Shown here: piece by piece, positions 17,133-29,530 of the stretch
Layout: each line of letters starts with the position of its first letter
How positions within the stretch are numbered: position 1 is the first letter of the stretch
Source of the DNA: Hoeflea sp.
Lineage (GTDB): Bacteria > Pseudomonadota > Alphaproteobacteria > Rhizobiales > Rhizobiaceae
DNA: 40,564 nucleotides
Reading direction: 5' to 3'
NCBI RefSeq assembly: GCF_014359905.1
Contig: NZ_JACIYP010000045.1
Span: 1 to 40,564 of the forward strand
Made by a program: the position numbers and the translations under genes
Notes under the pieces: generated by a model
Databases searched by the model: none
What the model saw: the letters and a program-made list of their open reading frames with translations, nothing else
Told to the model about the DNA's origin: nothing

Positions 17133-17729
17133 CATGAAGCTTCGGGTCCCCCGGGGCGCTTGTCCTGAGCCCAGCATAGCCGATGCGGCCGGGAGGGAAC
17201 ATCCCGTCAGCGGTCAAACGCTGCTGTTTCGCGGACGCACGGCGCGCGCAGCCCTGCCGCCCACCAGGCGGGAAGGCTGCGCCGCTGACGGCGGGCGATT
17301 TCATGGTTGTCTGATCCATGGCGCGGTCGCGCGGGGGCATGGGAATTACATCTCACGTGGCGCATGTCGTTTGATAGTCCGGGCCCGCGCGTCCCCTTTA
17401 ACTGAGGGCGCAGCTGTTTCGGTGAGCCAGGTGGCGGTGACGGGGAACCCCGAATCCACACTTTTTAAGCCGGCCCAGAGCACCATGGTGAGACTGTCAC
17501 ATGCCCCATGTCTGAGGCCGCCCCGGGCCAGCGTCTCAAGAAGCCGGGCCGATCCGGTTCGCAGTCCTGTCTTTTGAAAGGGACGGTCCATCGTCCGACC
17601 GGGATTGCATATGCCGCCCTCGTCGCGACGTGCATTCCCCCGGATCAAACAGGATCGGATCAGCAGGGCAGGAAAGCCCCCAAATGCCGCCATCCTCCGG
17701 GCTGTCCCGCCGGTCGGGGCAATGCCAGC
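17133..17729. other. gene-poor interval of about 600 bp
   Basis: No open frame here has recognisable protein character; those present are GC-driven shadow frames lacking ribosome sites. Some local dyads are visible, for example GGGG/CCCC around 17438-17446. I see no tRNA, known riboswitch motif or mobile-element end. It probably holds the minus-strand promoter of the acetyltransferase and the 3' tail of the lysozyme transcript. An uncharacterised small RNA is possible but unsupported. Confidence 0.4.
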
Positions 17730-18659
17730 CTACCTTGCGTATTTCTTCAGCCATTCGCGCCATTGCGCCTTGCTGCCGGCGAAGGCGTTGATGTCGGTGT
17801 CGCCCTTGATGCCCGGCATCATGCCGGTGCCGGTGTATTGCCAGAAGCTCCAGGGGTGGTCGGGATAGATGTCCTGGGGGTGGGACGCGACCGAGCGCAA
17901 CCAGAACTGATAGCCCTTGAAATGGCCGTCGAGGTTCTCGCTGTGGAAATCGACCGGGGTGTAGATGATCGGACGCTTGCCGTAATGGCGGCCGACGATG
18001 TCCATCCAGATCGCCATTTCCGAGCGCACGGTTTCGGGATCCGGACGCGAGGTGCAGGTGCGCGAGGCGTGGTTCCATTCGACGTCGAGAACCGGCGGCA
18101 TCTGCACCGAAGCGCGCGGCACATTGGCGATGAACCATTCCGCCTGTTCGCGCGCGGGACGGCAGAAATAGTAGAAATGGTAGGGCGCGTGCGGAATGCC
18201 CGCGGCGCGCGCGCCGCGCCAGTAGCTGTCGAAGCGATTGTCGTTGTGGTCGCCGCCCTCGGTCGACTTGATGAAGACGAAAGCGACGCCCGCCTTGCGG
18301 ACCTCGTCCCAGTCGATCTCGCCCTGCCATTTGGAGATGTCGATGCCGTGGACCGGATAGCGGTCGGGATGGTGCTTGCCAAAATCCACCGGCTTGCGAT
18401 CGCCATAGCGTCCGGGGCCGGGCGGATCGAGCTTGACGACGTCCGCCGGGCTGCGTGGGGAGGCGGACGGCTTGGCGTTGCCGATCGGCTGCAGGCTCGA
18501 TTCAAGGCTTGTGGAGTTGCAGCCGGCAAGGCCGAGCGCCGCCGCCGTCAGCAGCACCGTCAGCGCCCGTCGCGCGCCAAATCTCGGTTTTGCCCGCACC
18601 GCCGCATCGCAGCCCAGGCAGGCTGCTGGTGTTTTTGGACCTGTGTGGCGGTGGTGCAT
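17730..18659 (-). CDS. GH25-family lysozyme (muramidase), predicted lipoprotein
   Basis: This 309-residue protein carries a glycoside hydrolase 25 domain, which cleaves the beta-1,4 bond between MurNAc and GlcNAc. The domain spans about residues 100-305: HGIDISKWQGEIDW at its start with a catalytic-site aspartate, FVFIKSTEGGDHNDNRF, YHFYYFCRPAREQA, PPVLDVEWN with the acidic pair of the active site, and the closing SFWQYTGTG. An N-terminal hydrophobic stretch ends in the lipobox LAGC (cysteine near residue 47), so it should be membrane-anchored. A 30-residue stretch precedes the signal core, so the true start may be downstream of 18659; no good ribosome site decides it. Confidence 0.9.
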   Translation of the reverse strand: MHHRHTGPKTPAACLGCDAAVRAKPRFGARRALTVLLTAAALGLAGCNSTSLESSLQPIGNAKPSASPRSPADVVKLDPPGPGRYGDRKPVDFGKHHPDRYPVHGIDISKWQGEIDWDEVRKAGVAFVFIKSTEGGDHNDNRFDSYWRGARAAGIPHAPYHFYYFCRPAREQAEWFIANVPRASVQMPPVLDVEWNHASRTCTSRPDPETVRSEMAIWMDIVGRHYGKRPIIYTPVDFHSENLDGHFKGYQFWLRSVASHPQDIYPDHPWSFWQYTGTGMMPGIKGDTDINAFAGSKAQWREWLKKYAR

Positions 18660-18884
18660 GGGGCAGCTTTTTTAAAATCGGTGTGTGATCAGGGATTTAC
18701 ACTGGTTCGGCTTGGACGTGAATCCGGCGTGACGGCATGGACAAGACGTGATTTCACACTGTCTAGCGGCAAAAGCTTAAATTTTGAAAAACATAATAAA
18801 TCATATGTTTACCATGAAAAATCACGGGTGACCTTTTGTTAAACCCTGCCGGTGCATGGTGCCTTTGGAACAGGAGTGTTTGGC

Positions 18885-20495
18885 ATGATGCTGAATTCTT
18901 ATCTGCCAAACGCAGTCAGGCGATATGCAATCGCCGGTTTGGCAATCGGATCGATCACACCTCTGGCGGCTTTCGCCGGAGAGTTTTTTGCCGGTGTGGG
19001 GGGCGGATTTCAAGCCTTGAGCAGTCCGCTTGGCCTGGCAGCGATTGCCGCGCCGATGGCGGTCGCCGGGCTTGTCGCCGGACTTGAGCGCCGCCACCAG
19101 CGGCTGGCGCGGCTGTTCAAGACCCAGCAGGACAAGACAAAGCATCTGCGGCAGGCGGCCTATCACGACAGCCTGACCGGTTTGCGAAATCGTCGCGCCC
19201 TGACCAAGGACGTCGACCGCATTCTTGCCGGCCGAAGCGACGGATCTGCTTGCCTGACGCTCCTGCTGTTCGATCTCGACCGGTTCAAATTCATCAACGA
19301 CACCATGGGCCATGGCGCCGGCGACGCGGTGCTCAAGGTGCTGGCCGATCGGCTCAAGGCGCTTTGCGGGGCCGACCGCCTGATCTACCGGCTGGGCGGC
19401 GACGAATTCGTCGTGCTGTGGCAAGGATCATGGAGCCAGGAAGACCTGACGCAGTTTTGCGATGAGCTCATATCCCTGGTGTTTCGTCCTGTGAGCCACG
19501 GGGGCGGCGCCATCGGCACGTCCGGCAGCATCGGCATCGCGGTCTCGGACGCGGCCGGCGTCACCTTGTCGGATCTGCTCAAGCGCGCGGACCTGGCGCT
19601 GTATCGCTCCAAGTCAAAACCGGGATCGAGCTACAGCTTCTTCACCGAAGACATGGACAGCGTTTACCGATTGCGCCGGGCGCTGGAGGCAACGATGCGC
19701 GACGGCATTGAAAACGGCGACTTCGAGGTCGATTACCTGCCCGTGGTCGCGGCTCAAACGCTCACGCCATCCGGGTTCAAGGCAAGGCTTCGCTGGAACC
19801 ATCCCGATCACGGCGATGTCGCCCATGACATGTTCATGCCGATGGCCGAAGGCAGCGGCCTGATCGTGCTCATCGGCAGATGGATGCTGGGACGGGTGCT
19901 GGCGGATGTGTCCACCTGGCATGACCAGGCCGAAATCACCCTGCCGGTGTCGTCGATACAATTGCAGGACCCGGGCTATGCGTTGCTGGTGCTGGCGGCG
20001 CTGGCGGAAGCGGGAATCGCGGCGAACAGGCTGGTTCTCGATATCCGCTCCAATTCGACTTTGGGCGATTGTCCCGTGGGTTTGCGCAACCTCGAGACGC
20101 TGCGCGCGGCGGATGTCCGGATCGCCGTCAGCGAGCTTGCCGCCAGCGTCGCGGGCCTGTCGATGGCACGGCCCTATCCCGTGGACAAAGTCCGGCTCGA
20201 TCTCGGCCGGATCAAGGCTATCGCCGGGGAAAAGCGCTCGGCGCAGATGCTCAACCTGTTCCTGCAGCTGGCAGCCGCGGTGGGAACGCCGGTCACGCTG
20301 ACCGGTGTTGACACCGAAGATGATCTCAAGACCGCCTGCGCCGCCGCGCCCGCGGAAGTGCAGGGCGGTTTTTCCGGTGCGCCGCTCTGCGCCGAGCAGG
20401 CCCGGCAGTTCTTCACCTCGATGGACGGGCTGCCGCGGCTCAATCCCGGCAACCGCAACACGCCCGGCCAGGACGATCTTCGCGAGGCCTGCTGA
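18885..20495 (+). CDS. membrane GGDEF protein with degenerate EAL domain
   Basis: This 536-residue protein has two N-terminal membrane helices (about residues 15-40 and 50-65), then a diguanylate cyclase domain with LTGLRNRRAL, FDLDRFKFIND and an intact GGDEF motif (about residues 171-175). It can be expected to make c-di-GMP from two GTP. The product-inhibition RxxD site is absent: the residues before the motif read CGADRLIYRL. From about residue 265 an EAL fold follows with its catalytic signatures eroded: EAL is KARL, the usual L-E-I-T-E is LDIRSN, DDFG is SELA, EGVE is TGVD. It is therefore unlikely to hydrolyse c-di-GMP. The ATG at 18885 is preceded by AGGAG at 8-9 nt. Confidence 0.9.
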   Translation: MMLNSYLPNAVRRYAIAGLAIGSITPLAAFAGEFFAGVGGGFQALSSPLGLAAIAAPMAVAGLVAGLERRHQRLARLFKTQQDKTKHLRQAAYHDSLTGLRNRRALTKDVDRILAGRSDGSACLTLLLFDLDRFKFINDTMGHGAGDAVLKVLADRLKALCGADRLIYRLGGDEFVVLWQGSWSQEDLTQFCDELISLVFRPVSHGGGAIGTSGSIGIAVSDAAGVTLSDLLKRADLALYRSKSKPGSSYSFFTEDMDSVYRLRRALEATMRDGIENGDFEVDYLPVVAAQTLTPSGFKARLRWNHPDHGDVAHDMFMPMAEGSGLIVLIGRWMLGRVLADVSTWHDQAEITLPVSSIQLQDPGYALLVLAALAEAGIAANRLVLDIRSNSTLGDCPVGLRNLETLRAADVRIAVSELAASVAGLSMARPYPVDKVRLDLGRIKAIAGEKRSAQMLNLFLQLAAAVGTPVTLTGVDTEDDLKTACAAAPAEVQGGFSGAPLCAEQARQFFTSMDGLPRLNPGNRNTPGQDDLREAC

Positions 20496-20678
20496 GACGC
20501 GAAGCCGCTGCGACCGCGATCGGGCAAACGGATCCTGCAGCACCCCTGATGTCTTGCATCATCGAAAACGCGCAGCAGCCGGTGCACCACCGTTTGCGGC
20601 CCCGTGTCTCATGGCGCTTTACATCCTTCGGGACAATTGCGACTTTCAACGTCCGAGGTTTTCTTCGAAGGATGGATC

Positions 20679-21134
20679 ATGACACCGGACACCCATGCGC
20701 GCGCCTGCATCTTCTGCCGGATCGGGCGCGGCGAGATCGAGGCGCATGTGATCCATGAGGAGGACGAGATCCTGGCCTTCCTCGACATCGGGCCGATCCG
20801 GCCCGGCCATGTGCAGATCATCGCCCGCGAACATTACCCCTATTTCGAGGATCTGCCGGGGCCTCTGGCGGCGAGGATCATGGCGCTTGCCCAGAAGATT
20901 GCCCGCGCGCAGAAGCAGATCTATGGCGTGCCCCGCGTCGCCTTCATGTTCACGGGCGGCGACGTCGCCCATGCGCACGCCCATCTCGTGCCGATGGTGC
21001 AGGGCGACGACGTGACCTCGCGGCGCTACATCGTCGAGCAGACGGTGACGTACCGCCCCATCCCGACGCCGCCGCCTGCGGACATGGCTGCCACCGCCGC
21101 GCAATTGCGGGCGGCGCTGGCGAAAGTCTCGTGA
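20679..21134 (+). CDS. HIT-family nucleotide-binding hydrolase
   Basis: This 151-residue histidine-triad protein hydrolyses or transfers nucleoside phosphoramidates and dinucleoside polyphosphates. It begins with ACIFCRIGRGEIEAHVI, typical of HIT proteins with zinc-type cysteines. FLDIGPIRPGHVQIIAREH follows. The catalytic triad HAHAHLVP occurs near residues 108-115. The ATG at 20679 is chosen because AAGGA lies 7 nt upstream; an upstream in-frame ATG at 20604 would add an unrelated N-terminus. It ends 4 bp before the convergent oxoprolinase stop codon. Confidence 0.94.
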   Translation: MTPDTHARACIFCRIGRGEIEAHVIHEEDEILAFLDIGPIRPGHVQIIAREHYPYFEDLPGPLAARIMALAQKIARAQKQIYGVPRVAFMFTGGDVAHAHAHLVPMVQGDDVTSRRYIVEQTVTYRPIPTPPPADMAATAAQLRAALAKVS

Positions 21135-21138
21135 AGCG

Positions 21139-24765
<3,627 letters not shown>

Positions 24766-24827
24766 GATGATGCCTCCAGCAGGTTTGCGCCGCCATGACC
24801 TTGCCATGGACACTGGCTCTTGTCTGC

Positions 24828-24856
24828 GTATAATGCCTTTGTCAGCATAACGTCAA
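24828..24856 (-). promoter_or_regulatory. sigma-70-type promoter of the oxoprolinase gene
   Basis: On the minus strand TTGACG (24856-24851) and TTATAC (24833-24828) are separated by exactly 17 bp, close to consensus. Transcription would start near 24821, about 55 nt before the ATG at 24765. The spacer holds an imperfect dyad TTATGC/GCATTA, a possible site for the divergent regulator. Confidence 0.6.
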
Positions 24857-24886
24857 TAAATTGTCGATAAAATGTGAGTGAAAAAC

Positions 24887-25420
24887 ATGGCCCGACAGGA
24901 TCCGGCAGTTCAGCAGGGCATCGGCCCGATCGTCTCCGCCTCGCACCTGGCCGATGGCGGCATGCCGGCGATGTCGGAAATGGAATTCGCGCTGGTGATC
25001 CTGAGCAATGCCTACCAGCGCTGGATCACGCGCTGCACGGCCGCCGCGGGCGGCGAGGGGCTTTCGTCGATCGAGGTGCAGATCCTTCATGCGGTCAATC
25101 ACCGCGAGCGCGACAAGAGCCAGTCGGAACTGTGCATGATGTTCAACATCGAGGACACCCATGTGGTGGCCTATGCATTGAAAAAGCTCGAGGCGCTGGG
25201 GCTCGTGGAGCCGGGGCGGCGCGGCAAGGAAAAGACCGCGCGGATCACCAGGAAGGGCGCGGATCTGTGTCTGCGCTACCGGGATTTGCGCGAAAAGCTG
25301 CTGATTGAGTCAGTCGCCTCGCTGGGTCTCGACGAGGCGCGCGTCAGCGAGATCGCCGGCCTGATGCGCGTGATGTCGGGGCAATACGACCAGGCGTCAA
25401 GGGCGGCGGCGAGCTATTGA
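24887..25420 (+). CDS. winged-helix (MarR-like) transcriptional regulator
   Basis: A DNA-binding protein of about 177 residues. The core contains LSSIEVQILHAVNHR, then SQSELCMMFNIEDTHVVAYALKKLEALGLVEP (helix-turn-helix and recognition helix, quoted in the second of two segments), then the wing RRGKEKTARITRKG. This is the MarR-like arrangement of bacterial winged-helix proteins that often sit next to the catabolic gene they control. It is transcribed divergently from the oxoprolinase gene across about 120 bp, so that gene is the probable target. ATG at 24887 is used because a GAG-type site lies 8 nt upstream; a GTG at 24878 is in frame. Confidence 0.85.
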   Translation: MARQDPAVQQGIGPIVSASHLADGGMPAMSEMEFALVILSNAYQRWITRCTAAAGGEGLSSIEVQILHAVNHRERDKSQSELCMMFNIEDTHVVAYALKKLEALGLVEPGRRGKEKTARITRKGADLCLRYRDLREKLLIESVASLGLDEARVSEIAGLMRVMSGQYDQASRAAASY

Positions 25421-25480
25421 CCGCGTCGAAGCCGCCCGCCTATCGTTTGGGCCTTTCGCAAACTCAAGAGGATCAGGCGC

Positions 25481-26467
25481 ATGGAGTATGTTCGGCTGGG
25501 AAAGACAGGGCTCAAGGTCTCGAGACTGTGCCTGGGCTGCATGAGCTTCGGCACGCCGGGCGGCCCGACCCATCCCTGGGTGCTGCCCGAGGAGGAGGCG
25601 CAGCCGTTCTTTCGCACCGCGGTGGAAAGCGGCATCAACTTCTTCGACACGGCCAATCATTACAATTTCGGCGACTCCGAGACGATTACCGGCAGGGCGC
25701 TGAAACGATACGCCAAACGCGACGAGATCGTGCTGGCGACCAAGGTTGGCCTCAGGATGAGCGAAGACCGGCCCAACGACCGCGGCCTGTCGCGCAAGCA
25801 CATCTTTGACCAGATCGACCAGTCGCTCACCCGCCTCGACATGGATTATGTCGATCTGCTCTATGTTCACCGGCTCGATCCCGACACCGAATTTGACGAG
25901 ATGCTCGAGGCGCTCGAAGCCGTCATCCAGGCGGGCAAGGTGCGCTATATCGCGGCGTCGTCGATGTGGGCCTGGCAGTTCGCCAAATTGCGCGAAATGC
26001 AGAAGGCGCGCGGCCACCAGCCCTTCGTCGCCATGCAGAATTTCTACAATCTCGCCTATCGCGAGGAAGAGCGCGAGATGATGCCCTATTGCGCGTCCGA
26101 AGGCGTGGGCGTCGTTCCCTGGTCGCCGATCGCGCGCGGCTTCCTCGCCGGCAACCGGCCCAAGGATGGCCAGGCCACAAAGCGCGCCGCCACCGACAAG
26201 ATGGCGCAGGGTTATTTCGGCTCGGCGCAGGATTACGCGATCCTGGCGCGGGTGGAGAAAGTTGCGGCAAAACTCGGCGTCAGCCCGGCGCAGGTGGCCT
26301 ATGCCTGGGTCCTGTCAAAACCCTTCGTTACCGCCCCGATAGTCGGCGCCACCAAGCTCGGCCAGCTCGAAGAGGCCGTGGCCTCCCTTGATGTGAAGCT
26401 CGACGCGGCCTCGATCCGCTTGCTCGAAGCCGCCTACAAGCCGCGCGAGGTGGCGGGGCACACTTAA
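25481..26467 (+). CDS. aldo/keto reductase
   Basis: This 328-residue NADPH-dependent (alpha/beta)8-barrel oxidoreductase reduces aldehydes or ketones. The active-site tetrad is visible: aspartate and tyrosine in FDTANHYNFGDSE (about 51-63), lysine in VLATKVGLR (about 86-94) and histidine in LLYVHRLDPDT (about 127-137). RYIAASSMWAWQF and the cofactor-binding SPIARGFLAGNRP and GATKLGQLEEAV follow as in the YajO/Tas-like branch. Complete length. It follows the regulator by 60 bp and may be cotranscribed with it. Natural substrate unknown. Confidence 0.93.
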   Translation: MEYVRLGKTGLKVSRLCLGCMSFGTPGGPTHPWVLPEEEAQPFFRTAVESGINFFDTANHYNFGDSETITGRALKRYAKRDEIVLATKVGLRMSEDRPNDRGLSRKHIFDQIDQSLTRLDMDYVDLLYVHRLDPDTEFDEMLEALEAVIQAGKVRYIAASSMWAWQFAKLREMQKARGHQPFVAMQNFYNLAYREEEREMMPYCASEGVGVVPWSPIARGFLAGNRPKDGQATKRAATDKMAQGYFGSAQDYAILARVEKVAAKLGVSPAQVAYAWVLSKPFVTAPIVGATKLGQLEEAVASLDVKLDAASIRLLEAAYKPREVAGHT

Positions 26468-26750
26468 ACTCAAAAACATCTCGGCACTTAGGGGGGATTC
26501 CAGACTACCGGTATATGCTCCTATGTTTTGAGAGCGTTCCATTCCGCGCGCATTCCTATTCCGCCTCTACTTTACAATCTCCATTCAATCGGTCTGGCGC
26601 GATTACGATAAGATCAAAATTCACTGCCACGAAGACGCTTGCGTATGTGCGCGCGATTAAGGAACGGATGCACCGGCAATCATCTGCCAGCGTGGCAGAA
26701 TTTCATCGCCGCCCATCCGGACTTGTGATCGGACTTCTTGTGTGGCCGCC
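26468..26750. other. AT-richer intergenic stretch between convergent genes
   Basis: About 280 bp whose composition is clearly less GC-rich than the neighbours, especially 26505-26660. The only open frame across it runs antisense into the DMT gene and has no ribosome site. No tRNA, att-like duplicate or transposon end was found. It may be the scar of a lost gene or an old insertion, or hold a small RNA; nothing in it can be named. Confidence 0.35.
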
Positions 26751-27665
26751 TCAGCCCACCTTGGCCTTGCGGCCGCACCAGACCACGACACCCACGGCGA
26801 TGGCGAAGCCGAGCATCACCGGGGTGACGGTTTCGCCCAGGATCAGGGCCGAGAGGCCCAGCGTGACGAAACTCTGCAAGAGCTGGACCTGGCCGACGCG
26901 GGCAATGCCGCCGATCGCCATGCCCCAGTTCCAGAAGATGAAGCCGGCGAACATCGAGCCCAACGACAGATAGAGGAGAGCTGCGAGCGCACCGGCGTCG
27001 GGGGTGCTGATACCGCTCTCCCAGGCGAAGGCCGTCCCCGCGAGCGACAGCGGCGCGGTGATCACCAGCGCCCAGCTGATCACTTCCCAGCCGGGCCGGG
27101 TGCGGGCGAGCTTGCCGGAGATGACATAGCCGCAGGACGCCGAAAGCGCCGCGCAGGCAAGCCACAGATCGCCGATGCCCGGTTCGATGTCGGCGCCCGA
27201 GAGCGAGAAGATCATCACCAGCGCCGCCCCGGCGATGCTCCATCCCCAGAAGGCGAGGCCCGGGCGCTCGCCGCCGAATAGCGCTGCGAAGGTGGCGGTC
27301 ATCAGCGGCAGCACGCCGAGCACGACGCCGCCATGGGAGGCGGGCACGGTCTGCATGGCCACGCTGGAAAAGCCCGGAAAGCCGTAGATCAGCAGCACGC
27401 CGGCGGCAAACAGCGACAGCGCGTGCTGGCGCGGAAACCGCTTTCGCATGATGAGTAGCGTCGCGCCCGCCACCAGGGCCGCGATCGCGGCGCGGCCGAA
27501 AGTGATGAAGGCGGGCGAGAATCCCTCCAGAGCGATGTGGGTCGCGGGCAGGGTTGCGCCGAAGATCACGACGCCGATGAAACCGATCGCAAGGCCTGCC
27601 AGAGGATGGGCGGGCGCGCGGCTGACGGAGCGAATTGACGCGGGGGAACCGGATGCTTCAGACAT
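26751..27665 (-). CDS. DMT-superfamily (EamA) transporter
   Basis: This 304-residue inner-membrane protein has ten hydrophobic helices in two EamA repeats. Signatures are LPATHIALEGFSPAFITFGR (family start, residues about 40-60), PGFSSVAMQTVPASHGGVVL, and LGETVTPVMLGFAIAVGVVV at the end of the second repeat. Such proteins export amino acids, purines or other metabolites; the substrate cannot be predicted. It is divergent from the J-domain gene across about 140 bp. It is the second DMT exporter in the window and is not a recent duplicate of the one at 7.8-8.7 kb, since the residues differ throughout. Confidence 0.88.
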   Translation of the reverse strand: MSEASGSPASIRSVSRAPAHPLAGLAIGFIGVVIFGATLPATHIALEGFSPAFITFGRAAIAALVAGATLLIMRKRFPRQHALSLFAAGVLLIYGFPGFSSVAMQTVPASHGGVVLGVLPLMTATFAALFGGERPGLAFWGWSIAGAALVMIFSLSGADIEPGIGDLWLACAALSASCGYVISGKLARTRPGWEVISWALVITAPLSLAGTAFAWESGISTPDAGALAALLYLSLGSMFAGFIFWNWGMAIGGIARVGQVQLLQSFVTLGLSALILGETVTPVMLGFAIAVGVVVWCGRKAKVG

Positions 27666-27806
27666 CTAACCGCCATAGCGGGCGGCGCGGGCCGTGGTCC
27701 AGTCAATTCCGGCGATGGCGGTCATCGTTCAGCGTGATGGATCGTTCACCGATTTGTGCGCCGCGCCATGCTCGATTTTCCCGTTCAAATCGGCTAAGAG
27801 CAAACC

Positions 27807-28517
27807 ATGTCCCTGTTCAGCCGCCTGTTTGAAGCCATCGGCGATACCGCTTCCACTGCCTTTTCAGGCATCGTGGAAGCCGTTCGCACGGTGTTTGAGG
27901 GGGATCCCGAAACACGGCGCAAGGTGGCGTTCTCGATCGCGGTGATCGCGCTGTCGGCGAAGATGGCCAAGGCCGACGGCATCGTCGCGCCGGAAGAGGT
28001 GCGTGCCTTCCAGGAGATATTCACGGTTCCCGAGTCGGAAGCCCGGAATGTGGCGCGGCTCTACAATCTCGCCAAGCAGGATGTGGCCGGCTACGAGATC
28101 TATGCCCAGCGGGTGGCCGGAATGTGCGGGTCGGGCGTGGCCAATTGCGCCATGCTTGAAGACGTGCTCGACGGATTGTTCCACATCGCCAAGGCCGATG
28201 GCGTGATCCATCACAAGGAACTCGAGTTCATCGCCAATGTGGCGGATATCTTCCACGTCGACGAGGCCCATTTCGACCGCATCCTGGCGCGGCACGTCCA
28301 TCCCGATGGCATCGATCCCTATGCGGTTCTTGGCCTGGCTGTGACCACGCCTTTCGAGGAGGTGAAGAAACGCTACCGGGCGCTGGCTTCCGAAAGCCAT
28401 CCCGACAGCCTGCGCGCCCGCGGGGTGCCGGACGAGTTTCTCACCATTGCCAATGACCGCATGGCGGCGCTCAACGACGCCTTCGCCGTGATCGAGAAGG
28501 CCCGCGCCGCTGCATGA
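27807..28517 (+). CDS. TerB-like/J-domain co-chaperone (DjlA-like)
   Basis: This 236-residue protein combines a TerB-like helical domain (about residues 35-155; acidic motif AKMAKADGIVAPEEVRAFQ, repeated as HIAKADGVIHHKELEFI) with a C-terminal J domain (about 170-232). The J domain starts DPYAVLGLAVTTPFEEVKKRYR and keeps the essential HPD tripeptide (SESHPDSLRARG), so it should stimulate a DnaK-type ATPase. Unlike E. coli DjlA there is no clear N-terminal membrane anchor. Its stop overlaps the start of the amidase gene (ATGA), indicating an operon. AAGAG precedes the ATG. Confidence 0.9.
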   Translation: MSLFSRLFEAIGDTASTAFSGIVEAVRTVFEGDPETRRKVAFSIAVIALSAKMAKADGIVAPEEVRAFQEIFTVPESEARNVARLYNLAKQDVAGYEIYAQRVAGMCGSGVANCAMLEDVLDGLFHIAKADGVIHHKELEFIANVADIFHVDEAHFDRILARHVHPDGIDPYAVLGLAVTTPFEEVKKRYRALASESHPDSLRARGVPDEFLTIANDRMAALNDAFAVIEKARAAA

Positions 28518-29275
28518 GTGATTTTCAGCCTGATTTTGCCGCCGCCGGTGTGTGCCCTTCGCCCAATCACGGCGAGCGCAGGGATGGGCGGAGGCCCGAC
28601 ATGCTGATCCTGCATTACACCGGCATGCCGTCGGCCGAGGCCGCGCTCGAGTGGCTGTGTGCGGAGGAAAGCCAGGTTTCGTCGCATTATTTTATCGATG
28701 AGGAAGGTCGGATCAGCCAGCTTGTGCCCGAGAGTCAACGCGCCTGGCATGCCGGCCAGGGGTGCTGGAAGGGAGAGACCGACATCAATTCGGCCTCGAT
28801 CGGCATCGAGATCGCCAATCCCGGCCATGCCGCAGAGTCGCCGCCGTTTCCCGATACGCAGATCGAGGCGGTGATCCGGCTCTGCCGCGACATTGTCGAT
28901 CGGCACGCTATTCCCGCCGAACGGGTGCTGGCGCATTCCGACATCGCGCCGATGCGCAAGCAGGATCCCGGCGAGTGCTTTCCCTGGGACCGGCTCCACA
29001 GGGAAGGCGTGGGCCACTGGGTCGAGCCGCTGCCGGTTGGCGGCGGCCGTTTTTTCCAGGAGGGCGACACCGGTCAGCCGGTGGAGGCCCTGCAATCCAT
29101 GCTGGCGCTCTATGGCTACGGCGTTCGTGTCGACGGCTCCTACGACGCCGAAACCCGTTCGGTGATCCGGGCTTTCCAACGCCATTTCCGGCCCGCGCGG
29201 GTCGATGGCGTGGCCGATTCCTCGACCATCGGCACCCTGCACAAGCTCCTGTCCGCCCTGGCCACGGTTGCCTGA
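28514..29275 (+). CDS. N-acetylmuramoyl-L-alanine amidase (AmpD/AmiD type) with peptidoglycan-binding domain
   Basis: This 253-residue zinc amidase cuts the bond between MurNAc and the stem-peptide L-alanine. The Amidase_2 domain (about 15-165) holds the zinc ligands: histidine in LILHYTGMPS, histidine in VLAHSDIAPMRKQDPGE, and the aspartate of that same segment. SHYFIDEEGRISQLV, AWHAGQGCW and SIGIEIANPG are family hallmarks. A PG_binding_1 domain follows (about 185-250; GQPVEALQSMLALYGYGV). No signal peptide is visible, so it may act on recycled muropeptides in the cytoplasm. It starts within the stop codon of the J-domain gene. Confidence 0.94.
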   Translation: MSDFQPDFAAAGVCPSPNHGERRDGRRPDMLILHYTGMPSAEAALEWLCAEESQVSSHYFIDEEGRISQLVPESQRAWHAGQGCWKGETDINSASIGIEIANPGHAAESPPFPDTQIEAVIRLCRDIVDRHAIPAERVLAHSDIAPMRKQDPGECFPWDRLHREGVGHWVEPLPVGGGRFFQEGDTGQPVEALQSMLALYGYGVRVDGSYDAETRSVIRAFQRHFRPARVDGVADSSTIGTLHKLLSALATVA

Positions 29276-29439
29276 ACCGGCCCCGAAGCCGATCAGATGT
29301 CGCCAGTTCGTGCTGGCGGAGTGTTACAGGCTGACACGCAAGTTTATTGCGACGTTGGATTTTTTTGTTGCTGGGTCACAAAATCGCCTGTCTGCGCCTT
29401 GATTGAGGCGGCTCGAACGCACGGACCAGACGAGGGCAG

Positions 29440-29530
29440 AACGCTTCTCCGGGTTCCGGGCCGACAAGCAACGCGCCAAGGGGTATGCCCCGTCCTCGCC
29501 GATGAGCGGATGGGCAAGGCGCCATCGGAG
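29440..29530 (+). ncRNA. candidate structured leader of the SLT lipoprotein gene
   Basis: Within the 266-bp gap before the transglycosylase gene, the last 90 nt can fold into a compact structure. GCGCC (29473-29477) pairs with GGCGC (29518-29522) and encloses two helices that cannot form together: GGGG/CCCC (29480-29483 with 29488-29491) and CCCGUCC/GGAUGGG (29489-29495 with 29508-29514). CUCCG (29447-29451) is complementary to the CGGAG ribosome site (29526-29530). This looks like a 5'-UTR control element, but I recognise no known riboswitch class. Confidence 0.35.

Noticed and set aside
17133..17729. Small RNA or riboswitch in the empty stretch before the lysozyme gene
   Set aside because: Only short GC dyads are visible; no consensus motif, promoter or T-tract supports a transcript.
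26495..26535. Segment resembling a tmRNA 3' end or an attachment site
   Set aside because: Only a short GGATTCC-like resemblance; no acceptor stem, T-loop, matching duplicate or integrase gene.
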